This document shows, one piece after another, positions 36,718 through 45,647 of a DNA stretch of 64,000 bases; the first letter of the stretch is position 1, and the number at the start of each line of letters is the position of its first letter. Below the pieces are notes generated by a model. The model saw only the letters and a list, made by a program, of their open reading frames with translations, did no database searches and was not told the origin of the DNA. Made by a program: the position numbers and the translations under genes. Source of the DNA: Flavobacterium sp. CG_23.5 (GTDB taxonomy: Bacteria > Bacteroidota > Bacteroidia > Flavobacteriales > Flavobacteriaceae); NCBI RefSeq assembly GCF_017875765.1, contig NZ_JAGGNA010000001.1, forward strand, positions 3,003,001 to 3,067,000, read 5' to 3'.

Positions 36718-38427
36718 TTATTCCTTCAATCGACAAGCTTTACTTTCCCCAACAACCACAACTTCGGTCATTCCCAAAGAAGATAAGTTTTTCATGGCTT
36801 TATCCCATTTTTTACCACTCAATTCTGATTTGATTTTTAGTAACCCAAAATCCATTTGGTTTTCATTGGTTTTCAACAGCGCAACAATCAATTTCTCGTC
36901 ATCTTCCAATTCAATTTGAACTTGCTTTTTCTCTGGTCGCATTTGAGGAAACAACAATACTTCTTGAATAGAAGCATTATTTGTCAAATACATAATCAAA
37001 CGGTCCATTCCTATTCCCATTCCTGATGTAGGAGGCATTCCATATTCTAAAGCTCTCAAGAAATCTTCATCGATAATTCCCGTGGCTTCATCATCTCCTT
37101 TTTCAGCCAAACGCATTTGGTCTTCAAAACGTTCTCTTTGATCAATTGGGTCATTCAATTCCGAATAAGCATTTGCCACTTCTTTACCACAAACCATTAA
37201 TTCAAAACGCTCTGTCAATTCCGGATTATCGCGGTGTGATTTACACAAAGGCGACATTTCCTTTGGATAATCAGTGATGTAAGTAGGCTGAATATAATTT
37301 CCCTCGCATTTCGCACCAAAAATCTCATCGATCAATTTTCCTTTCCCCATTGTAGCATCCACGTCAATTCCCATGCCTCTTGCAGCATCAAAAAGTTCAG
37401 TTTCACTTTTTCCAGAAATATCAAAACCAGTAAAATGTTTGATAGAATCCGTCATCGTAACACGAGCATAAGGTGCTTTAAAGCTAATTTTGTGTTCTCC
37501 AAAAGTAACTTCGCTAGTTCCATTTACAGCAATTGCACAATATTCCAGCAAATCTTCGGCAAATTTCATCATCCAATTGTAGTCTTTGTAGGCTACATAT
37601 ATTTCCATAGCGGTAAATTCCGGGTTGTGCGTACGATCCATTCCTTCGTTACGGAAATTTTTCGAAAACTCATAAACTCCTTCAAAACCACCAACAATCA
37701 ATCTTTTTAAGTACAACTCATTCGCAATACGCATGTATAAAGGCATATCAAGCGAGTTGTGGTGTGTGATAAAAGGACGCGCTGCGGCACCACCAGGAAT
37801 TGGTTGTAAAACAGGAGTTTCCACTTCAAGATATCCTTTGTCATTAAAGAAAGTACGCATGGCATTGAACAATTTTGTTCTCTTGATAAACGTTTCTTTC
37901 ACATGATCGTTCACCGTTAAATCCACATAACGACGACGGTATCTTTGTTCTGGATCAGCAAAAGCATCGTGTGTTTTTCCGTCAGCATCCGTTTTTACAA
38001 CAGGAAGTGGTTTCAAGGCTTTTGCCAAAACTGTCAATCCATACACATGGACCGAGATTTCACCCACTTGCGTTTTAAAAACCGTTCCGCGAACCCCAAT
38101 AAAATCGCCAATATCCAATAGTTTTTTGAAAACCACATTGTACATCGTTTTCTCCTCATCAGTCGAAATATCATCTCTCGAAACATAGATTTGAATACGT
38201 CCTTCAGCATCTTTCAATTCTGCAAATGACGCCTTTCCCATGATACGCTTACCCATCAATCGTCCTGCTAAAACAACTTCTTTCCCTTCGTACTTCTCGA
38301 AATCGGCTAGGATTTCGCTGGAATAAGCGGTGGTAATAAATTCGGCTGCTGGATAAGGCTCGATGCCTAAATTGCGTAATTCGGTAAGTGCTTCTCTACG
38401 TAATATTTCTTGTTCGGATAATGCCAT
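36718..38427 (-). CDS. lysS: Lysine--tRNA ligase (class II)
   Basis: LysRS charges tRNA-Lys. The N-terminal OB fold contains VVLAGRLMGKRIMGKASFAE; the class II catalytic core has FLEVETPVLQ-type motif 1 (GYLEVETPVLQPIPGGAAARPF), motif 2 (FRNEGMDRTHNPEFTAMEIY) and motif 3 (GMPPTSGMGIGMDRL). At 569 residues it is about 65 longer than most LysRS: after the usual end LLFPQMRPE a helical tail (LKTNENQMDFGLLKIKSELS... KAMKNLSSLGMTEVVV) is present, as in other Flavobacteria. A consensus promoter is at 38449-38479. Confidence 0.98.
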   Translation of the reverse strand: MALSEQEILRREALTELRNLGIEPYPAAEFITTAYSSEILADFEKYEGKEVVLAGRLMGKRIMGKASFAELKDAEGRIQIYVSRDDISTDEEKTMYNVVFKKLLDIGDFIGVRGTVFKTQVGEISVHVYGLTVLAKALKPLPVVKTDADGKTHDAFADPEQRYRRRYVDLTVNDHVKETFIKRTKLFNAMRTFFNDKGYLEVETPVLQPIPGGAAARPFITHHNSLDMPLYMRIANELYLKRLIVGGFEGVYEFSKNFRNEGMDRTHNPEFTAMEIYVAYKDYNWMMKFAEDLLEYCAIAVNGTSEVTFGEHKISFKAPYARVTMTDSIKHFTGFDISGKSETELFDAARGMGIDVDATMGKGKLIDEIFGAKCEGNYIQPTYITDYPKEMSPLCKSHRDNPELTERFELMVCGKEVANAYSELNDPIDQRERFEDQMRLAEKGDDEATGIIDEDFLRALEYGMPPTSGMGIGMDRLIMYLTNNASIQEVLLFPQMRPEKKQVQIELEDDEKLIVALLKTNENQMDFGLLKIKSELSGKKWDKAMKNLSSLGMTEVVVVGESKACRLKE

Positions 38428-38448
38428 TTTATGCTGTTTTTAAGAGCA

Positions 38449-38479
38449 CAAAGATACTGTATAAGTAGCAAAGTAACAA
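38449..38479 (-). promoter_or_regulatory. Promoter of lysS
   Basis: Minus strand: -33 TTG (38479-38477), 20-nt spacer, -7 TATCTTTG (38456-38449), 22 bp upstream of the lysS ATG. Confidence 0.75.
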
Positions 38480-38500
38480 AGTGCTAAAGGTTTTTTGGAG

Positions 38501-38577
38501 TTATTTCCAGCTTTCCGTTGCAATCTTTTTATTTTTGGCAGCAAAAATAAAAAGGATTTTCACTTTAATCTGGGCTA
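38501..38577 (+). repeat. Dispersed hairpin repeat, copy C
   Basis: The shortest clean copy. It opens TTATTTCCAGCTTTCCGTTG, contains the hairpin TCTTTTTATTTTTG/CAAAAATAAAAAGGA around GCAG, and closes TTTCACTTTAATCTGGGCTA. Ends match copies A and B. Confidence 0.8.
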
Positions 38578-38634
38578 GAAATTGTAGTTATTATTTTACA
38601 TTTGGCAAAAAATAACGATTTAAAACCATAAAAA

Positions 38635-39366
38635 TTGAAAAATAAAATTTACGTCTTTATACTTTTAGTTATTCTAACAACAAGTTGCCAAATCACCGAA
38701 ACCATCCATCTAAACCAAGACGGTTCCGGAAAAATAGAAACCGAATCACTTCGCGACGAACACAGTTACATGCAATTAGCGGGTGAAAATTATTCCAAAG
38801 AAGAAAAATTCGAGGATACAACTTACGTTTTCAAGGATTTTATAACGAAATATTCCGAGACATTTTTAAAACTTCAACCATCTGAAAAAGCAATTTTTCA
38901 AAAGTTTTCAAACGTAAACGTTCACATCAAGAAAAGTTCCTTCGAGAAAGAATTTCGAACAAAAATCAATCAAAACTTCAATAAAATTTCTGCAGTTCCG
39001 GATTTATACAAAACTCAGGAATATGCGGATGATTTAGAGCATAATTACGCACTAAGCGCCGAAGAACATTATTATAGTGTGAGTTATGCTTTTGACGGGA
39101 GTCTTTTTAAAAGAATAGTGAAAATCACAGATCCTGTCGAATTAAAAAAACAACAGGATAAAATTGCAACATTGAAAACCCGAGTTTCCAATTTTAAAAT
39201 CAATCAGCCGTATGTTTTAAAATATCATTTTCCTCGAAAAATAAAATCGGTTTCAAATCAAAATGCTAAAATAAGTGAAGATAAAAAAGCATTGGAATTG
39301 CAATTTCTTATAACAGATTGTTTGGTAAATCCTGAGAGTACTAATCTAGAGGTTTTCTTAGAATAA
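38635..39366 (+). CDS. Lipoprotein of unknown function
   Basis: The 243-residue protein has a lipoprotein signal (IYVFILLVILTTSCQIT, Cys at about 18) and a mature region starting ETIHLNQDGSGKIETESL. This resembles the beginning of DUF-type Bacteroidota lipoproteins in which an IxxNxDGSGxxxxE strand pair opens the domain. The C-terminal half has alternating strands (QPYVLKYHFPRKIKSVS, ALELQFLITDCL). The start codon is a TTG (38635); no in-frame ATG exists upstream of the lipobox, so the TTG is required for export. The Bacteroidota -7-like TACATTTG at 38597-38604 may be its promoter. Function unknown. Confidence 0.8.
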   Translation: MKNKIYVFILLVILTTSCQITETIHLNQDGSGKIETESLRDEHSYMQLAGENYSKEEKFEDTTYVFKDFITKYSETFLKLQPSEKAIFQKFSNVNVHIKKSSFEKEFRTKINQNFNKISAVPDLYKTQEYADDLEHNYALSAEEHYYSVSYAFDGSLFKRIVKITDPVELKKQQDKIATLKTRVSNFKINQPYVLKYHFPRKIKSVSNQNAKISEDKKALELQFLITDCLVNPESTNLEVFLE

Positions 39367-39567
39367 CTAACAGAACTGAGTGTTGTTTTTCAAGGCTGAA
39401 TTGAGCTGCCAAAAATCAAAAAATTTTTTAAATGTCTGAAAATTAAATATATGTAAAATTATCTCTAACTTTAAGTTCTTTAAAATTCATTTAAAATCGC
39501 ATCCCTTATTCCAAGTTTAAACGGAGGTGATTTTAGGAAATAAGTAAACAATTTAAATAAAGATAGT

Positions 39568-40719
39568 ATGAAAGCACTTGTTTATTTCGGTCCTCGAGAC
39601 GTGAGGGTGGTACAAATGCCGGATGCCAAAATTGAGCAACCGACGGATGTATTGGTTAAAGTAACCACAACTAATATTTGTGGATCAGATCTTCACATGT
39701 ACGAAGGGAGAACAGATATGGAATCTGGAAGAATTTTGGGTCACGAAAACATGGGTAAGGTGGTTGAAGTTGGCAAAGCGGTAACTCAGATAAAAGTAGG
39801 AGATATGGTTTGTCTTCCGTTTAACATTGGATGCGGTCATTGTCAAAATTGTGAACGCGGCTTAACTGGTTTTTGTCTCACAATGAATCCGGGAACTGCC
39901 GGTGCTGCTTATGGTTTTGCGGGAATGGGACCTTACAGCGGGGGTCAGGCTGAGTACTTGCGTGTACCTCATGGCGACTTTAATTGCCTAAAATTACCCG
40001 AAGACGCCATCGAGAAGGAAAATGATTATGTGATGCTATCGGATATTTTCCCTACTGGATATCATGCCACGGAATTGGCTGGTGTAAAGCCAGGAGACTC
40101 TGTGGTGATTTATGGCGCAGGTCCGGTTGGACTTATGGCGGCACATTCAGCGAGTATTAAAGGAGCCAGTAAGATTATGGTTGTTGACAATCATCCTGAC
40201 CGATTGAAGCTCGCTGAAAAATTGGGAGCTATCCCTATTGATTTTTCAAAAGGTTCAGCGGTTGAGCAGGTTTTGGAGCTAACCAAGGGCAAGGGCGCCG
40301 ATAAAGGTTGCGAATGCGTAGGCTACCAGTGTTGTGATAAACATGGTAATGAACATTCTAATATAACGATGAATGAACTCGTACAAGCAGTAAAAGCTAC
40401 AGGTTCAATAGGGGTAGTGGGGGTTTTTGTTCCCAAGGACCCGAAATCCAAAGAAGATTTACAGAAAGAAGGGCATATGGACTTTGACTTTGGCCAATTC
40501 TGGATGAAAGGACAGCGAATAGCAACTGGACAGGCAAATGTAAAATCCTATGATCGTCAGCTTTGTACATTAATTTCTGCTGGTAAAGCTACACCATCAT
40601 TAATTATTTCACATGAACTTTCACTGGACGAGGCTCCTAATGCTTACAAACATTTTGATGCTCGCGATGAAGGATGGACAAAAGTAATACTGAAACCAGA
40701 GATGGATAAAAGTAAATAA
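39568..40719 (+). CDS. Zinc-dependent alcohol dehydrogenase, glutathione-independent formaldehyde dehydrogenase type
   Basis: The 383-residue medium-chain dehydrogenase has the catalytic-zinc motif TTNICGSDLHMYEGR, GHENMGKVVEVG, the four structural-zinc cysteines in IGCGHCQNCERGLTGFC, and the Rossmann motif VIYGAGPVGLMAAHSA. The insertion ADKGCECVGYQCCDKHGNEH and the long substrate loop match the Pseudomonas formaldehyde dehydrogenase (FdhA)-like group, whose members oxidise formaldehyde or other small aldehydes with NAD and without glutathione. Actual substrate cannot be deduced. It stands alone; the 200-bp leader contains an ACGGAGGTGA motif too far upstream (about 40 nt) to act as Shine-Dalgarno. 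Confidence 0.9.
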   Translation: MKALVYFGPRDVRVVQMPDAKIEQPTDVLVKVTTTNICGSDLHMYEGRTDMESGRILGHENMGKVVEVGKAVTQIKVGDMVCLPFNIGCGHCQNCERGLTGFCLTMNPGTAGAAYGFAGMGPYSGGQAEYLRVPHGDFNCLKLPEDAIEKENDYVMLSDIFPTGYHATELAGVKPGDSVVIYGAGPVGLMAAHSASIKGASKIMVVDNHPDRLKLAEKLGAIPIDFSKGSAVEQVLELTKGKGADKGCECVGYQCCDKHGNEHSNITMNELVQAVKATGSIGVVGVFVPKDPKSKEDLQKEGHMDFDFGQFWMKGQRIATGQANVKSYDRQLCTLISAGKATPSLIISHELSLDEAPNAYKHFDARDEGWTKVILKPEMDKSK

Positions 40720-40897
40720 AAAACGTATAATTATAGGAGGTATTCAACACAAAGGGAAAACGAAAGGTGTAGTGCCCTGTTTTGTGAACCAAATTTAGTA
40801 ATTAAATGGGGTAATGTAATGCTATGTAAATAGATTATATCATCCCTTTTTTGCGTAGTCTAATTTCCAATATTCTACATTCATGTTTCAAACTTCG

Positions 40898-40905
40898 TAT
40901 CTTTG
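40898..40905 (+). promoter_or_regulatory. -7 box of lipB
   Basis: TATCTTTG fits TAnnTTTG, 28 bp before the preferred lipB ATG at 40934. It lies inside the longer ORF starting at 40883, ruling out that start. Confidence 0.65.
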
Positions 40906-40933
40906 CCACGCTGAAACTTTGCAATTCACAAAA

Positions 40934-41644
40934 ATGAACAAAATAATCCAACTTCAAGATTTAGGAAATAAAGATTACAAAGCGACTTGGGAATACCAAG
41001 AAGAATTGTTTAGAGAAATCGTAGATTTAAAAATCAGGAATAGGAGAGAGGAACTTGAACTTGAGACTCCAAACTATTTTTTGTTTGTCGAACATCCACA
41101 TGTGTATACGTTAGGAAAAAGCGGGGATTTATCTAATTTATTATTATCGGAAAAACAGCTTGAAGCCAAAGGAGCGACTTTCTATAAAATCAACCGTGGC
41201 GGTGATATTACTTATCATGGGCCAGGCCAAATTGTAGGGTATCCTATTTTGGATTTAGAAAATTTCTTTAGTGATATTCATAAATACTTACGTTTTTTGG
41301 AAGAAGCCATTATCCTCACTTTGGCTGAATACGGACTAAACTCTGGACGAAGCGAAGGGGAAACGGGAGTTTGGCTAGGCGCTGGAACACCATTTGCCAG
41401 AAAAATTTGTGCGCTCGGTGTTCGTGCTTCCCGTTGGGTCACCATGCATGGATTCGCCTTAAACGTAAATGCTGATTTGGGTTATTTTGATAACATTATT
41501 CCGTGTGGTATTCGCGGAAAAGCAGTTACTTCATTAAACGTGGAACTCGGTGTTGAAAAAGTAAATGAAGAAGAAGTGAAAGAAAAAATACTGAAACATT
41601 TCACGGAGTTATTTGAAGCAGAAATCCTAAATCTAAAATCCTAA
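40934..41644 (+). CDS. lipB: Octanoyltransferase LipB
   Basis: LipB moves octanoyl groups from acyl carrier protein to lipoyl domains, the first step of lipoate synthesis. The protein has 236 residues from the ATG at 40934 ([20 protein letters not shown]). Family motifs are [52 protein letters not shown] and [14 protein letters not shown]; the Lys and Cys of the catalytic dyad are in the last two. An upstream ATG at 40883 is rejected because a -7 promoter box falls between. Its 3' end overlaps rnhB by 12 bp, tail to tail, inside a tandem 14-bp repeat. Confidence 0.97.
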   Translation: MNKIIQLQDLGNKDYKATWEYQEELFREIVDLKIRNRREELELETPNYFLFVEHPHVYTLGKSGDLSNLLLSEKQLEAKGATFYKINRGGDITYHGPGQIVGYPILDLENFFSDIHKYLRFLEEAIILTLAEYGLNSGRSEGETGVWLGAGTPFARKICALGVRASRWVTMHGFALNVNADLGYFDNIIPCGIRGKAVTSLNVELGVEKVNEEEVKEKILKHFTELFEAEILNLKS

Positions 41645-41650
41645 ATCTAA
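41623..41650. repeat. Tandem 14-bp repeat spanning both stop codons
   Basis: The unit AATCCTAAATCTAA occurs twice in a row (41623-41636 and 41637-41650). The stop codons of lipB (41642-41644) and rnhB (41633-41635, minus) both lie in it. Confidence 0.85.
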
Positions 41651-42298
41651 AATATTTTTTTCCGGCAACAATCGAAACGTCATTCGATGGTATTTAGTCA
41701 CGCCGTATTTTCTAATTGCTTCACGATGTTCTTTGGTGGGATATCCTTTATTTTGTTTCCAATTATATATTGGGAATTCCTCATGAATGCGATTCATGTA
41801 GTCGTCTCGATAAGTTTTTGCCAAAACGGAAGCCGCCGCAATACTCATATATTTCGAATCTCCCTTTACAATACTGCAACTCGGAATAGAGGTCAGGATC
41901 TCAATTTCAGCATCAGTGAAAATTTTTCCGCTTGAATTTTTTATTCCTTTTTTTCTAATGAAAGGGCTGTTTCCATCAACAATTATATATTCAGGTTGTG
42001 GATTGAGTTTTAAAACACATTCTTGCATTGCCTTTATGGATGCATTCAATATGTTGATGGAGTCAATTTCTAATGGTTCAAGATGAGTTACGGCGAACGT
42101 AATGGATTGTTGCTCGATAATAGGTCGTAATTTTTCTCTGGTTTTTTCGGATAGTTGCTTACTGTCATTAAGAATTTCATTCACAAAATCAATTGGAAGA
42201 ATTACTGCTGCTGCTGTAACTGGTCCGGCAAGGCAGCCACGTCCGGCTTCATCAGTTCCGGATTCTAAATTTGGTGTTAAAAAATAAGGGCTTAACAT
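41633..42298 (-). CDS. rnhB: Ribonuclease HII
   Basis: RNase HII nicks RNA in RNA-DNA hybrids and removes ribonucleotides from DNA. The 221-residue protein has the catalytic acidic residues in [14 protein letters not shown] (DEAGRG signature) and in IIVDGNSPF, plus [34 protein letters not shown] and the C-terminal [12 protein letters not shown] -7 box (TATTTTTG, minus, 42313-42320) lies just upstream. Convergent overlap of 12 bp with lipB. Confidence 0.97.
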   Translation of the reverse strand: MLSPYFLTPNLESGTDEAGRGCLAGPVTAAAVILPIDFVNEILNDSKQLSEKTREKLRPIIEQQSITFAVTHLEPLEIDSINILNASIKAMQECVLKLNPQPEYIIVDGNSPFIRKKGIKNSSGKIFTDAEIEILTSIPSCSIVKGDSKYMSIAAASVLAKTYRDDYMNRIHEEFPIYNWKQNKGYPTKEHREAIRKYGVTKYHRMTFRLLPEKNILDLGF

Positions 42299-42495
42299 TA
42301 AATTAATTTTGGCAAAAATACAAGTTTATGACTTAATATCTACTCATAAATTCATTTTCTGAAGCTATAGTTTAGTTATTCTCTTTTTTTTATTTAAAAC
42401 TGTGTTGAAAAGTAATTCTATTATTATTTAAAAACCTTTGTTTCTTTAAGAAATAATTATGATTTTTGCCGAATAACTAATTCAAATAATTTAAT

Positions 42496-45400
42496 ATGAG
42501 ATTGAAATTCAAATGGGTTTTTTCGCTATTACTAGCGTTATCTATGCAGTTTTCTTTTGCCCAAGAGAGAACTGTTTCGGGTGTTGTTTCAGATGGGTCT
42601 GCACCTATCCCTGGAGTAAATATTATTGTTAAAGGTGCAAAAACAAGTGTGCAAACTGATTTGCAAGGAAAATATGCTATAAAAGCAAAGACTGGAGACG
42701 TTGTGGTTTTTTCTTTTGTAGGGATGCAAGATGAAAGCGCTATTGTTGGTGCTTCTTCAATTCTAAATGTAAAAATGGACCAGGTAGGTAAAGCATTGGA
42801 AGAGGTCGTAATTGTAGCGTATGGTAAGGCGAAAAAGAGTTCCTATACTGGTTCTGCTACGCAAATTAAATCAGAAAAGTTGGAAAATAGACCTTTAAGT
42901 AATGTACTTTCGGTTTTAGAAGGTAGTACATCTGGAGTACAAATTCAGAGTTCAGCAGGGCAGCCAGGTTCAGCACCTGCTATAAGAATACGCGGATTTA
43001 GCTCAATAAATGGATCTAATAGCCCTTTGTATATTGTAGATGGTGTTCCGTTTGCTGGAGATATTAGCACTTTAAATTCAAATGATGTTGAAAGTTTAAC
43101 TGTTTTGAAAGACGCTTCTTCGACATCGCTTTATGGTTCTAAAGCTGCAAATGGAGTAATTATTATTACTACAAAAACAGGGAAATCATCAAAAGATAAA
43201 ATTTCGTTAAATGTTAGTCAAGGTCTTATTTCTAGATCTATAAAGGAATATGAAAGAGTAAATGCTTTCGATTACTATCCTTTAGAATGGGAAGCAATTA
43301 GAAACAGTCGTCCAATGGGAACACAAGCTCAAATTGATGCGGCAAATTTATATGCTTCAGGTAGGGTTCCTGTTGTATTGGTGACAAATCCTTTTAATGT
43401 TCCAAAAGCTATTATTGTCGGAACTGACGGAAAATTAAACCCAAGTGCACAATTATTGTACCCTCAAGATTTAGATTGGGCTAAACAATTAGAAAGAGCA
43501 GGAGTTCGCAGGAATACGGATCTTTCTTATCAAGGTAAGTCAGAAAGATCTAATTATTTTGCTTCTTTAGGAAATTTGAAAGAGGAAGGGTATATAAAAG
43601 GATCAGATTTTGAAAGAACCACTGGACGTTTGAACGTAAATTCAAATCTTAAGGATTGGTTTAAAACAGGAATAAATCTATCGGGAACATTAACAAAATC
43701 AAATTTAGCGGTTGATGGTGTCGATAATACAAGTTCTTTTAATAATCCTTTTAGGACGATCAGATATATGGGGCCTATATATCCAGTTTTTGATCATACT
43801 GCAAATGGAGATTATTTATTAGATGCTACAGGTAACCAAGTATATTCAACTGTTCGTGGATCAGGTGCGTCTAATGGTAGAAATGTTGTTTATGAGACAC
43901 TAAATAATACGGATATACAAAAAGGATTGGCTCTTTCGGCAAGAACTTATTTTGAAATAAAATTTTTAAAAGATTTCAAATTCACTGCTAATGCGTCTAT
44001 TGATAAATCTTATTTTAATAGAACATATTCTTGGAATACTTTGATAGGAGATGGAGCTCCTTCTGGTTTAATGTCTAAAGAAAATAGGATATTAACGGGT
44101 ATAACTTATAATCAATTACTAGATTATTCAAAAAAGATAGATAAACACAATATCTCGGTATTAGTAGGGCACGAAAGCTTTGATTACGAAAGAAATTGGA
44201 CTACAGGTACAAAAACTGGTCAAGTTACTCCAGGTAATCCAGAGTTTATTAATTATGCTACGACTACTGATTTATCGTCCTATACAAGAAATTATGCAAC
44301 AGAATCTTATTTCTCTAGAGTTGGATATGATTATATGGATAAATATGTTTTATCAGCATCTTTACGTAAAGATGGATCTTCAAAATTTGCTAAAGATAAT
44401 CGTTGGGGAAATTTTTGGTCAATTGGAGGCGCTTGGATTATAAATAAAGAAAATTTCCTTAATAATAGTTCTTGGGTCAACGATTTGAAATTAAGAGCTT
44501 CAATTGGAGAAGTAGGAAATGATTCACATACTGATAATGGTGGTTTAAATTTTTATGTAAGTCAGCCTACATTTAGTTTAGGTAATGATAATGGAAGTGA
44601 AGGAGGAGTTGTTACTAATGCTGCCGGTGCACCAAACTTGAAATGGGAGGTTAATACTCAAAAAGACGTAGCGGTTGAGTTCGGGTTATTTAATAACAGA
44701 CTTAAAGGAAGTGTTGAATATTATAATAGAAACACCGATGGACTTATTTTCTCTGTGCCCAATCCATTATCTTCAGGACTAGATAATAGAGTAGAAAACA
44801 TTGGTTCTATGTTTAACAAAGGCTTTGAAGTTTCGTTAGACGGAACAATTCTTAAAACTAGTGATTTTGCATGGAGTCTAAATGTAAATGCATCTACGAT
44901 CCATAATGAAATCACAAGTTTACCTCAAAAAGAAATTATTACAGGGACTAAAAAATATACTGTAGGTAGTTCGATCTACGATTACTGGTTGAGAGATTGG
45001 TATGGTGTTGACCCTGCAGATGGGTATGCTTTATATGTATCAGATCCATTGTTAATGGCTACTAATGATCCAACAGGTAGGGTTGTTAATGGTGTAAGTG
45101 TTACTACAGATCAAAACAAAGCTCAATATCATTATGCGGATTCTGCTATTCCAGATTTATTTGGTAGTTTTGGTAATACGATTAAATACAAAGGATTACA
45201 ATTAGATGTTATGTTTTCTTACCAAATAGGAGGTAAGATGTATGATTCAAATTATCAAGCATTAATGCATTCAGGTAATAATTATGGTTCAGCTTTAAGT
45301 ACAGATATTTTGAATAGATGGCAAAAAGCAGGAGATATTACTGATGTTCCTAGGTTAGATGTAAATAGAAATACGCAATCCTCTGCTGCTTCAGATAGAT

Positions 45401-45636
45401 GGTTAAAAGGTTCGGATTATTTATCTTTGAGACAAATTAATTTGTCTTATAAAATGCCTTCTGATTTAATTTCTAAATTAGGTGTAGATAATGCTACTGT
45501 ATATGTAAATGGTGAAAACCTATTGCTATTCACAAAACGTATAGGAATGGATCCAAGTCAGACTTTTAATGGGACTACTCAAAATAGATTTACCCCTTCT
45601 AGAATAATTACTTTAGGGTTTAATTTAAATTTTTAA
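42496..45636 (+). CDS. SusC/RagA family TonB-linked outer membrane protein
   Basis: The 1046-residue protein has a signal peptide (VFSLLLALSMQFSFAQ), a carboxypeptidase-regulatory-like beta domain (about 24-95, RTVSGVVSDGSAPIPGVNII), the TonB box region EEVVIVAYGKAKKSSYTGS, a plug domain (about 115-230, with IRIRGFSSINGSNSPLYIVD and LKDASSTSLYGSKAANGVII) and the large barrel ending in FTPSRIITLGFNLNF. SusC proteins import bulky nutrients with their SusD partner, encoded 11 bp downstream. No glycosidase, peptidase or regulator of a utilisation locus is nearby, so the substrate is unknown. Confidence 0.97.
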   Translation: MRLKFKWVFSLLLALSMQFSFAQERTVSGVVSDGSAPIPGVNIIVKGAKTSVQTDLQGKYAIKAKTGDVVVFSFVGMQDESAIVGASSILNVKMDQVGKALEEVVIVAYGKAKKSSYTGSATQIKSEKLENRPLSNVLSVLEGSTSGVQIQSSAGQPGSAPAIRIRGFSSINGSNSPLYIVDGVPFAGDISTLNSNDVESLTVLKDASSTSLYGSKAANGVIIITTKTGKSSKDKISLNVSQGLISRSIKEYERVNAFDYYPLEWEAIRNSRPMGTQAQIDAANLYASGRVPVVLVTNPFNVPKAIIVGTDGKLNPSAQLLYPQDLDWAKQLERAGVRRNTDLSYQGKSERSNYFASLGNLKEEGYIKGSDFERTTGRLNVNSNLKDWFKTGINLSGTLTKSNLAVDGVDNTSSFNNPFRTIRYMGPIYPVFDHTANGDYLLDATGNQVYSTVRGSGASNGRNVVYETLNNTDIQKGLALSARTYFEIKFLKDFKFTANASIDKSYFNRTYSWNTLIGDGAPSGLMSKENRILTGITYNQLLDYSKKIDKHNISVLVGHESFDYERNWTTGTKTGQVTPGNPEFINYATTTDLSSYTRNYATESYFSRVGYDYMDKYVLSASLRKDGSSKFAKDNRWGNFWSIGGAWIINKENFLNNSSWVNDLKLRASIGEVGNDSHTDNGGLNFYVSQPTFSLGNDNGSEGGVVTNAAGAPNLKWEVNTQKDVAVEFGLFNNRLKGSVEYYNRNTDGLIFSVPNPLSSGLDNRVENIGSMFNKGFEVSLDGTILKTSDFAWSLNVNASTIHNEITSLPQKEIITGTKKYTVGSSIYDYWLRDWYGVDPADGYALYVSDPLLMATNDPTGRVVNGVSVTTDQNKAQYHYADSAIPDLFGSFGNTIKYKGLQLDVMFSYQIGGKMYDSNYQALMHSGNNYGSALSTDILNRWQKAGDITDVPRLDVNRNTQSSAASDRWLKGSDYLSLRQINLSYKMPSDLISKLGVDNATVYVNGENLLLFTKRIGMDPSQTFNGTTQNRFTPSRIITLGFNLNF

Positions 45637-45647
45637 ATTTTAATATT

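Noticed and set aside
39522..39529. GGAGGT upstream of the formaldehyde dehydrogenase as Shine-Dalgarno
   Set aside because: It lies about 40 nt before the ATG, far outside any functional spacing.
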